DNA of 64,000 nt from JAFGSI01 sp041287425. Its GTDB lineage: Bacteria > Chloroflexota > Anaerolineae > Anaerolineales > Villigracilaceae. Each line of letters begins with the position of its first letter. Within the stretch, counting starts at the first letter, position 1. The notes under the pieces are model-generated. The model ran no database searches and was not told the DNA's origin. It saw only the letters and a list, made by a program, of their open reading frames with translations. Below, in pieces: positions 57,561 to 64,000 of this stretch. The stretch covers positions 1 through 64,000 of the forward strand of contig JBEULG010000016.1 in NCBI GenBank assembly GCA_041287425.1. Reading direction: 5' to 3'. Position numbers and translations under genes: made by a program.

Positions 57561-60218
57561 ATGCAAACAATCCTGGGCAAACACTGGCACCATCTTCCGG
57601 TCGAAGAGACGTTGGAACTCCTGGGCAGCCATCCGCAAAAAGGACTGGACACCTTCGAAGTGCGCCATCGCCAGCAACATTTCGGCCCCAACGCGCTCAC
57701 GCCGCGCAAGGGCAAAAGTCCGCTGGTCAAGTTCCTGTTGCAATTCAAGAACCCGCTGATTCTGATTCTCATCCTTGCCGCGGTCGTGACGGCCATTCTG
57801 AAAGACCCGCTCGATGCGGCCGTCATCTTCGGCGTGGTGCTCATCAACGCCGTCATCGGATTCATCCAGGAGGCGCGCGCCGAACAGGCCATCGCTGCCC
57901 TCGCCCAGACCATGACCACCGAGGCGGTGGTTATCCGCGCCGGTCATACCCTGCGCCTGCCTGCCACCGAACTCGTCCCCGGCGACCTGGTCCAACTGGC
58001 AGCCGGGGGGCGCGTCCCGGCAGATTTGCGCCTGCTGGCCTCGCGCGACCTCCAAATTGCCGAGGCTGCCCTGACCGGCGAATCGGTGCCGGTGCAGAAG
58101 GACGCCTCCGCCCTCCTGCCTCCCGAAACCGTCCTCGCCGAGCGCAAGAACATGGCCTACGCCTCCACCCTCGTCACCTACGGCACGGGGCTGGGTGTGG
58201 TCACCGCCACCGGCGACAGCACCGAAATCGGGCGCATCTCACAACTCATCGCCGAGGCCGTCGAACTCGAAACGCCCCTCACCCGCAAGATTGCCCAGTT
58301 TAGCAAAGTTCTGCTGGTCGTCATCCTGGCCCTGGCTGCCCTGACCTTCGGCGTCGGCCTGCTGCGCGGTCAAGACATTGTGGAGACCCTTTTCGCCGCC
58401 ATCACCCTGGCCGTGGGCGCCATCCCCGAAGGTCTGCCCGCCGCCGTGACCGTTACCCTGGCCATCGGCGTCAGCCGCATGGCGCGCCGCCGCGCCGTCA
58501 TCCGCAAACTGCCCGCCGTCGAGACGCTCGGCTCCACCACCGTCATCTGCTCCGACAAAACCGGCACCCTCACCCAGAACCAGATGACCGTCACCGAACT
58601 GTGGACGCTCGCCGGCGCCTATCCTATCAGCGGAACAGGCTACGCCCCGCTTGGCGAAATCGGCGGCGACTGGCGCGCCGACCAGGCCGCTCTGGAGACG
58701 CTCAAAGCCGGTCTGTGGTGCAACGACAGCCGCCTGAGCGAGAAGGATGGCCACTGGGAGGTGACCGGCGACCCGACCGAGGGCGCGCTGCTGGCCGCGG
58801 CCGGCAAGGCGGGGCTGGACCTCGCGCCGGCTCCCCGTCTCGACGCGATCCCCTTCGACTCCCAGCATCAATTCATGGCCACCCTGCACGAGGGCGGGGT
58901 GGTGTACGTCAAGGGCGCCGCGGAAGTGCTGCTCGACAAATGTTCCGCCGGTTTGGACGCCGCCGGTCAACCGGTCCCATGCGCTGCCGACCGCTTCCGC
59001 ACCGCCCTCGAGGAGATGGCCGGGCGCGGGCTGCGCGTCCTGGCCTTTGCCCGTCTCGAAAAGCCCGGCGCGGCCTCGCTCAATTTCGACGACATCCACA
59101 ACCTGACCCTGCTCGGCCTGCAGGGCATGATTGACCCGCCCCGGCCGGAGGTCATCCCGGCGGTGCGCGCTGCCCAAGAGGCGGGCATCACCGTCAAGAT
59201 GATTACCGGCGACCATGCCCTGACCGCCGCCGCCATCGGACGGCAAATCGGTCTGTGCCGGGATGACTGCGCCTCGGTGCTGACCGGCGCTGACCTTGCC
59301 CAACTGAGCGACGAAGAACTCATCGAGAAAGCCGGGCAGGTCAACGTGTTCGCCCGCGTCGCCCCGGAGCAGAAACTGCGCCTGGTGGAGGCGCTGCAGG
59401 CCGCCGGTCACGTGGTGGCCATGACCGGCGACGGCGTCAACGACGCCCCGGCGCTCAAACAGGCCGATATCGGCGTGGCGATGGGCATCACCGGCACGGA
59501 TGTCTCCAAAGAGGCCGCCGACATGGTGCTGACCGACGACAACTTCGCCACCATCGAGGCCGCCGTCGAGGAGGGCCGCGGCGTCTTCGACAACCTGACC
59601 AAATTCATCGCCTGGACTCTGCCCACCAACCTGGGCGAAGGGCTGGTGCTGCTGGCTGCCATTCTGGTCGGCGCGACCCTCCCCATCCTGCCTATCCAAT
59701 TGCTGTGGATTAACATGGTCACGGCGGGCATTTTGGGCATCACCCTGGCGCTGGAGCCGAAGGAGGCCGACATCATGCGCCGCCCGCCGCGCAGCCCGAA
59801 CGCGCCCATCCTGACCGGCACACTGTTGCTGCGTATTCTCATCGTCGGTCTCATCATCCTGGCCGGGGCGTTTGGCCTGTTTGAGTACGAATTGGGGCGC
59901 GGCGCGTCGGTGGAAGAAGCCCGCACGGTAGCCGTCAATGTAGTCATCTTCGTCGAGATTTTCTATCTCTTCAACGCCCGCTCGCTGACCAAGTCGCCGT
60001 TTGCTATCGGCTTGTTTTCCAACCCCTGGGCCTGGGGCGGCGCGGCGCTGATGGTGCTGTTGCAACTGCTCTTCACCTACGCGCCGTTCATGAACCGTCT
60101 GTTTGGCTCGGCCCCTATGAGTCTGGTGCTCTGGCTGGACGTGTTGGCCGTCAGCGTGGCGGCTTTTGTCATCATCGAAATCGAAAAATGGCTGCGCCGG
60201 AAATTTTCAAAGCGATAG
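57561..60218 (+). CDS. P-type cation-transporting ATPase (P2A/Ca-like)
   Basis: An 885-residue P-type ATPase: N-terminal cation-ATPase domain, ten helices, DKTGTLT phosphorylation site at Asp332, TGESVPVQK actuator motif, GDGVNDAPALK hinge, and IPEGLPA in helix 4 typical of Ca2+- and Na+/K+-type P2 pumps. Helix 6 reads NMVTAGILGITLALEPKE. The ion specificity is probably Ca2+ or a related cation. GGGGAGGCCGT precedes ATG 57561. Confidence 0.93.
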   Translation: MQTILGKHWHHLPVEETLELLGSHPQKGLDTFEVRHRQQHFGPNALTPRKGKSPLVKFLLQFKNPLILILILAAVVTAILKDPLDAAVIFGVVLINAVIGFIQEARAEQAIAALAQTMTTEAVVIRAGHTLRLPATELVPGDLVQLAAGGRVPADLRLLASRDLQIAEAALTGESVPVQKDASALLPPETVLAERKNMAYASTLVTYGTGLGVVTATGDSTEIGRISQLIAEAVELETPLTRKIAQFSKVLLVVILALAALTFGVGLLRGQDIVETLFAAITLAVGAIPEGLPAAVTVTLAIGVSRMARRRAVIRKLPAVETLGSTTVICSDKTGTLTQNQMTVTELWTLAGAYPISGTGYAPLGEIGGDWRADQAALETLKAGLWCNDSRLSEKDGHWEVTGDPTEGALLAAAGKAGLDLAPAPRLDAIPFDSQHQFMATLHEGGVVYVKGAAEVLLDKCSAGLDAAGQPVPCAADRFRTALEEMAGRGLRVLAFARLEKPGAASLNFDDIHNLTLLGLQGMIDPPRPEVIPAVRAAQEAGITVKMITGDHALTAAAIGRQIGLCRDDCASVLTGADLAQLSDEELIEKAGQVNVFARVAPEQKLRLVEALQAAGHVVAMTGDGVNDAPALKQADIGVAMGITGTDVSKEAADMVLTDDNFATIEAAVEEGRGVFDNLTKFIAWTLPTNLGEGLVLLAAILVGATLPILPIQLLWINMVTAGILGITLALEPKEADIMRRPPRSPNAPILTGTLLLRILIVGLIILAGAFGLFEYELGRGASVEEARTVAVNVVIFVEIFYLFNARSLTKSPFAIGLFSNPWAWGGAALMVLLQLLFTYAPFMNRLFGSAPMSLVLWLDVLAVSVAAFVIIEIEKWLRRKFSKR

Positions 60219-60341
60219 ATCGGTTTGTTTGAGAACGTTTTTATGCGTTTCTGATACCTCTCTGAAATGAAATTAACACTTGACACTTAAAATCTATACA
60301 AAAACTGTCCAATACGTGGGTTTATCTTTCGGAGGTACGAG
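60219..60341. promoter_or_regulatory. AT-rich promoter region of the M50-CBS gene
   Basis: An AT-rich spacer with TTGACA at about 60280 but no -10 at 17 bp; TATACA 9 bp later is too close. CGGAGGTACGAG before ATG 60342 is a strong ribosome-binding site. No gene fits. Confidence 0.4.
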
Positions 60342-61430
60342 ATGAAATGGTCCTGGAAAATCGGCCGTTTTGCCGGCATTGACGTGTACATTCACACGAC
60401 CTTTCTGCTCCTGATTGTCTTCTTTGGCTTCAACTACTGGGTACAGACCCGCACGCTGACCGGCGTGCTGGAAGGTGTGGGCTTCCTGTTGCTGCTCTTC
60501 CTCTCGGTCGTCCTGCACGAGTATGGCCACGCCCTGACCGCCCGCCGCTACGGCATCAAGACGCGCGACATCACCCTGCTGCCTATCGGTGGCGTCGCCC
60601 GCCTGGAGCGCATGCCCGACAAGCCCATCCAGGAACTGTGGGTGGCGCTGGCCGGGCCGGCCGTCAACGTGGTCATCGCTGCCCTCTTGTTTGTTTACCT
60701 GTTCCTGACCAACACGCTCGCTCCCCTGACCGGCCTGCCGCTGACCGGCGGCCCGTTCCTCGAAAGATTGATGACCGTCAACCTGTTCCTGGTCGGCTTC
60801 AACCTGCTGCCGGCCTTCCCGATGGACGGCGGGCGCGTCCTGCGGGCGCTCCTGGCCCTGCGCCTCGAATACGTCCAGGCGACGCAAATCGCCGCCAGCA
60901 TCGGGCAGGGCATGGCCTTCCTGTTCGGCATCATCGGCCTGTTCAGCAACCCCTTCCTGCTCTTCATCGCCCTGTTCGTCTGGATTGGCGCCCAGCAGGA
61001 GGCCAGCATGGTGCAGATGAAATCCGGCCTGAGCGGCATCCCCGTCCGGCGGGCGATGATGACCGAATTCAAGACCCTCTCGCCCTCCGACCGGCTGAGC
61101 CAGGCAGTGGAGTACCTGCTTGCTACCCCGCAGCAGGATTTCCCGGTGGTGGACGGTGGACGCGTGGTGGGCGTCCTGACCCGCGCCGACCTGATGAAAT
61201 CCCTCGCCCAGCACGATGAAGCCCTGCGCGTTGACGCCATCATGCGCCGCGACTTCGAGATTGTCCACCCCGGCGACATGCTCGAAGCCGCCCTGGGCCG
61301 CCTGCAGGCCTGCGACTGCCACCTCTTTCCGGTCGTGCAAGATGACACGCTGGTGGGCCTGCTCAACTCCGAAAACATCGGCGAGTTTCTCATGCTCCAA
61401 TCCGCCCTCGAACGCCGCCTCGCCCGCTGA
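60342..61430 (+). CDS. M50 site-2 protease with two CBS domains
   Basis: A 362-residue membrane protease: HEYGH zinc motif at 59-63, DGGRV at 162-166, six helices, then a tandem CBS pair (about 235-350: VRRAMMTEFKTLSPSDRL, VVDGGRVVGVLTRADLMKSLA, CHLFPVVQDDTLVGLLNSENIGEFL). CBS domains may regulate protease activity by binding adenosyl nucleotides. Confidence 0.94.
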   Translation: MKWSWKIGRFAGIDVYIHTTFLLLIVFFGFNYWVQTRTLTGVLEGVGFLLLLFLSVVLHEYGHALTARRYGIKTRDITLLPIGGVARLERMPDKPIQELWVALAGPAVNVVIAALLFVYLFLTNTLAPLTGLPLTGGPFLERLMTVNLFLVGFNLLPAFPMDGGRVLRALLALRLEYVQATQIAASIGQGMAFLFGIIGLFSNPFLLFIALFVWIGAQQEASMVQMKSGLSGIPVRRAMMTEFKTLSPSDRLSQAVEYLLATPQQDFPVVDGGRVVGVLTRADLMKSLAQHDEALRVDAIMRRDFEIVHPGDMLEAALGRLQACDCHLFPVVQDDTLVGLLNSENIGEFLMLQSALERRLAR

Positions 61431-61438
61431 CGAACATC

Positions 61439-61486
61439 CGACTATCTGACTACCTGACTATTCGACTACCTGACTATCCGACTCCT
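61439..61486 (+). repeat. 8-bp tandem repeat array upstream of the SRPBCC gene
   Basis: Six 8-bp units: CGACTATC, TGACTACC, TGACTATT, CGACTACC, TGACTATC and CGACTCCT. It ends 13 bp before ATG 61500. A two-unit remnant (CGACTATC CGACTCTT) lies at 62671-62686 before the photolyase. Confidence 0.85.
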
Positions 61487-61499
61487 TCACCCCTTGACC

Positions 61500-62063
61500 A
61501 TGCTCCACCGCCTCACCCGCCGTCAATTTCTCCCTGCGCCGATCGAGCGCGTCTGGCCGTATTTTGCCACCCCGGCCAACCTGAACGAGATGACGCCGCC
61601 CGATTTGGATTTTGAGATCGTGGCCGGTGGGGAACCGCCGATGTACGAAGGACAGATCATCGAGTACCGCGTGCGTTTTCTGCCCTTCGTCCGCTCGCTC
61701 TGGCTGACGGAAATTGCCCACGTGGTTGAAGGCCGCTACTTCGTGGACGAGCAGCGCCTGGGACCCTATCGCTTCTGGTATCACGAGCACATTTTCGAGC
61801 CGGTCGAAGGCGGGGTTTGGATGACCGATCGCGTTACCTACGCTCTGCCCTTCGGCCCGCTTGGCGACCTGGTGCATGCCCTCTGGGTGCGCCGCAAACT
61901 GGAGCACATCTTCGATTTCCGCCACCGGAAGATGATTGAGATTTTTGGCCCTGAGCCGAAGTCCGACGTCTCCCGACTTCCGCTTCCCGACGAGCGGGGT
62001 TATCGGACTTCTGACAGCCCGAGTGTTCTCCCGAACTTCGAGAAACACAGCATTGGAGATTGA
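61500..62063 (+). CDS. SRPBCC (START-like) ligand-binding protein
   Basis: A 187-residue protein of the SRPBCC superfamily with typical start LHRLTRRQFLPAPIERVWPYFATPANLNEMTPPDLDFEIV. Later motifs YFVDEQRLGPYRFWYHEHIFEPVEGGVWMTDRVTYALPFGPLGDL fit the hydrophobic-pocket fold. A TTG start 6 bp upstream is possible. It precedes the DICT gene by 2 bp, so the two are co-transcribed. Confidence 0.8.
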   Translation: MLHRLTRRQFLPAPIERVWPYFATPANLNEMTPPDLDFEIVAGGEPPMYEGQIIEYRVRFLPFVRSLWLTEIAHVVEGRYFVDEQRLGPYRFWYHEHIFEPVEGGVWMTDRVTYALPFGPLGDLVHALWVRRKLEHIFDFRHRKMIEIFGPEPKSDVSRLPLPDERGYRTSDSPSVLPNFEKHSIGD

Positions 62064-62065
62064 CC

Positions 62066-62650
62066 ATGACCACTCTTGACCGTAACATCCTGACCCAATT
62101 CTTCGGCAAACTGCTGCCCCTCTTCCCGCCGCGCGCCGAAGCCTTCCTCAAAAGCGCCAACGCCGAAGACCTGCAGCGGGTCAACTTCCGCTACATTTTC
62201 ACCGTCGAGGGGATGGTCGAAATCAGCCACCTCATCGAGGACTTTGTCCTCGCCAATCCCGGCGCGGCGGATATGCACGTCTCCTTTCAAGCCTTCTCGC
62301 GTTTCGCCGACCAGCAGGAACGCTATACCCGTCTGGCCGATTCCGTCAAAGGGCTTTGGCTCTACGGCGTCCCCGACGTCCCCCCGCCGCAACTGCCCCG
62401 CACCACCATCGTGGATACCGCCGGCACGCCGCTCGAACGTTACTGGTTTGTCATCGCCTATGGCCCCGGCGTCCACATGACCCTGCTGGCGGAAGAGGTT
62501 TCTCCTGAAGACCGTCTGCCCCACGAACCGCGCATGTACGAGGGCTTCTACACCTTCGACCCCAACTTTGCCTATAAAGTCCTGGATGTGCTCCACATGC
62601 TCTTCTCCGAGCGCATCCCCCAGCCCGTCCCGCCCGAACTGCTCGACTGA
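62066..62650 (+). CDS. DICT-sensor-domain protein
   Basis: A 194-residue protein resembling the DICT domain (MEEEDH-type sensory domain in diguanylate cyclases and two-component systems): VEGMVEISHLIEDFVLA, HVSFQAFSRFADQQERYTRLADSVKGLWLYGVPDVPP, FVIAYGPGVHMTLLAEE, FEGFYTF-like MYEGFYTFDPNFAYKVLDVL. It has no attached output domain. Placement directly upstream of a photolyase suggests a light- or redox-responsive role by context; this is inference. Confidence 0.7.
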   Translation: MTTLDRNILTQFFGKLLPLFPPRAEAFLKSANAEDLQRVNFRYIFTVEGMVEISHLIEDFVLANPGAADMHVSFQAFSRFADQQERYTRLADSVKGLWLYGVPDVPPPQLPRTTIVDTAGTPLERYWFVIAYGPGVHMTLLAEEVSPEDRLPHEPRMYEGFYTFDPNFAYKVLDVLHMLFSERIPQPVPPELLD

Positions 62651-62694
62651 CCCGCGACTGTTCCACTCCTCGACTATCCGACTCTTTGCCTCCC

Positions 62695-64000
62695 ATGACC
62701 TCTCTCTGGTGGATTCGCCGCGACCTGCGTCTTGCCGATAACCCGGCGCTTCATGCCGCGCTCGCAGTGGGCGCGGTGGTCCCGGTCTTTATCCTCGACC
62801 CGAAGTTTGACTCCGCTCCCTCGCGCCGGCAGAACTTTCTTTACGAAGGTCTCCACGCCCTTGACAGGGATTTGCGTCAGCGCAACTCGTATCTTGTCGT
62901 TCGCAGCGGAGACCCCCTCGAAATCCTTCGCGCCCTGCTGGCCGAAACCGGCGCGCGAGCCATCTTTGCTGAAGAAGACTACACCCCCTACGCCCGCGCC
63001 CGTGACAAGCGCATCGCCGAATCCCTGCCGCTCACCCTTGTCCACGGGCAGACCGTCCACCACCCAGCCTCGATTGTCAAGCCGGATGGAAGCCCCTACA
63101 CTGTCTTCACTCCCTTCAGCAAAGCCTGGAAAGCCGCCCTCCCCGCCGACCTGACCCCGCTCCCTGCGCCGCAGCATTTCCCGCCCGTCAGCCTGCCCGC
63201 CTCGGCTGGCCTATCCGATTATCCGTTTGAACACTCCGCTCCCGAATCTGCTTTATTCCCCCCTGGCGAAAAAGAAGCCCAGCGCCGCCTGTACCAATTC
63301 ACCCAATCAGGCAATCAAAAAATCACCCAATATCATGAAACCCGCAACCGCCTCGACCTCGACGGCACTTCGCAACTCTCCCCCTATATCCGCTTTGGGA
63401 TGATTTCCCTGCGCCAGGCCGTCCATGCTACCCGCCAGACTTCGGAAGTCTTAAAGACTTCCGAAGTCTCCGCCGGCCCGGCCACCTGGCTCAATGAACT
63501 CATCTGGCGCGAATTCTACATCGCCATCCTCTACCACTTCCCGCATGTGCTGCGCACCGCCTTCAACCCGGCCCTTGCCAACATCCCCTGGCGCAATGAC
63601 GAAGCCGAATTTGCCGCCTGGAAGGAGGGCCGCACCGGCATCCCGGTCGTGGACGCCGCCATGCGTCAACTCCTCGCCACTGGCTGGATGCATAACCGCG
63701 CCCGCATGATTGTCGCCTCGTTCCTGGTCAAAGACCTGCTGATTGACTGGCGCTGGGGCGAAGCCTGGTTCATGGAAAACCTGCTGGATGGCGACCCGGC
63801 AGCCAACAACGGCGGCTGGCAGTGGACGGCTGGCACCGGCACCGACGCCGCGCCCTACTTCCGCATCTTCAACCCCGTCTTGCAATCCCGCAAATTCGAC
63901 CCCAACGGCGATTACATCCGCCGTTGGGTGCCTGAACTTGCACACCTGCCTGCGGATGTCATTCACGCTCCCTGGGAAAAGGGTGTGCGCGTCCCCGGCT
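62695..64000 (+). CDS. phrB: Deoxyribodipyrimidine photolyase, 3' end beyond the window
   Basis: The first 435 residues of a class I-type photolyase/cryptochrome. It has LWWIRRDLRLADNPALHAAL at the start, the PHR alpha/beta domain, and the FAD-binding region SQLSPYIRFGMISLRQAV, WREFYIAILYHFPHVL, TGIPVVDAAMRQLLATGWMHNRARMIVASFLVKDLLIDW and NNGGWQWTAGTGTDAAPYFRIFNP (the tryptophan electron-transfer residues). It repairs UV-induced pyrimidine dimers. Between RQAVHATR and AGPATWLNE the coding sequence carries a palindromic insert (63437-63469) encoding QTSEVLKTSEV. The stop codon is outside the window. Confidence 0.93.
   Translation, partial: MTSLWWIRRDLRLADNPALHAALAVGAVVPVFILDPKFDSAPSRRQNFLYEGLHALDRDLRQRNSYLVVRSGDPLEILRALLAETGARAIFAEEDYTPYARARDKRIAESLPLTLVHGQTVHHPASIVKPDGSPYTVFTPFSKAWKAALPADLTPLPAPQHFPPVSLPASAGLSDYPFEHSAPESALFPPGEKEAQRRLYQFTQSGNQKITQYHETRNRLDLDGTSQLSPYIRFGMISLRQAVHATRQTSEVLKTSEVSAGPATWLNELIWREFYIAILYHFPHVLRTAFNPALANIPWRNDEAEFAAWKEGRTGIPVVDAAMRQLLATGWMHNRARMIVASFLVKDLLIDWRWGEAWFMENLLDGDPAANNGGWQWTAGTGTDAAPYFRIFNPVLQSRKFDPNGDYIRRWVPELAHLPADVIHAPWEKGVRVPG
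63437..63469. repeat. In-frame palindromic element inside the photolyase gene
   Basis: AGACTTCGGAAGTCTT (63437-63452) and its perfect complement (63454-63469) flank a single A. Each arm is itself nearly palindromic. The element adds 11 in-frame residues at a loop position of the photolyase. A related 17-bp-arm palindrome occurs at 13436-13472. Confidence 0.88.

Noticed and set aside
58239..60065. A 608-codon minus-strand open frame
   Set aside because: Fully antisense to the P-type ATPase; no ribosome-binding site or domain; a shadow of GC-rich codon use.
1..64000. Selenoproteins in the window
   Set aside because: I looked for family-typical genes interrupted by TGA next to the SelC gene and elsewhere and saw none. 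The search by eye is not exhaustive.
1..64000. Insertion sequences, prophage or toxin-antitoxin systems
   Set aside because: No transposase, integrase, phage structural or toxin-like open frame was recognised; repeats here are short palindromes without coding capacity.

Overview
The window is GC-rich, densely coded bacterial chromosome with no transposase, phage or plasmid genes. Lipoproteins with Thr-Pro linkers, GH4 and GH114 enzymes, many short palindromic repeats and an NBR1-type Ig lipoprotein point to a Chloroflexota (Anaerolineae-like) genome; this taxonomic call is inference from gene style.

Layout. 1-2.7 kb: end of a secreted protein, then a DNA methyltransferase followed by a PD-(D/E)XK-like protein (candidate restriction-modification pair). 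2.7-6.2 kb: a response regulator, a sulfatase-modifying-factor-type lipoprotein, and metK behind a SAM-I riboswitch. 6.2-9.2 kb (minus): a Fur-family regulator heading a cbiM-cbiQ-cbiO cobalt/nickel transporter operon. 9.3-13.3 kb (minus): flavin-type oxidase, MFS, CBS, Ig-like lipoprotein and rhomboid protease genes, then a cluster of hairpins. 13.5-22.1 kb: a DeoR-controlled sugar operon (amidohydrolase, SIS isomerase/deaminase, ABC importer without ATPase, GH114, GH4) that fits galactosamine-polymer use. 22.2-28 kb: surE, a selenocysteine tRNA, an M50 protease, an orphan solute-binding protein, RNase H, a zinc ribbon protein and an aldo/keto reductase. 28-35.7 kb: acyltransferase, two paralogous MFS carriers, a sigma/anti-sigma/membrane-polymer operon, a C45 peptidase and a TIM-barrel isomerase. 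35.9-43.5 kb: two-subunit class I fumarase, quinate-dehydrogenase-like and nucleotidyltransferase genes, PAP2 phosphatase, phosphoglucose/phosphomannose isomerase, FlK-type thioesterase, PHP phosphoesterase and three serine tRNAs. 43.9-45.1 kb: cysteine desulfurase.

45.1-54.9 kb is the most interesting part. A CarH-type adenosylcobalamin photoreceptor repressor, with all B12-binding motif residues present, is divergent from a tightly overlapping operon encoding two membrane proteins, two SDRs, a Rieske oxygenase, an NTF2-like protein, a phytoene-desaturase-like flavoprotein, a PlsY-like acyltransferase and a GT2 glycosyltransferase. The shared promoter region carries a perfect 16-bp inverted repeat whose arms hold both -35 boxes, plus 11-bp-phased TTTGTC repeats, and the operon promoter predicts a leaderless mRNA. 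This looks like a light- and B12-controlled lipid or terpenoid tailoring pathway that I do not recognise as a described one. The cobalt importer elsewhere in the window and the photolyase with its DICT-domain neighbour at the right edge fit the same light/B12 theme.

54.9-64 kb: MFS exporter, a palindromic repeat array, alpha/beta hydrolase, Rieske ferredoxin, P-type cation ATPase, M50-CBS protease, SRPBCC and DICT proteins, and a DNA photolyase cut by the window end. A palindromic element sits in frame inside the photolyase gene and has a sibling in the hairpin cluster near 13.4 kb. Short 7-8 bp GACT arrays lie directly upstream of three start codons.
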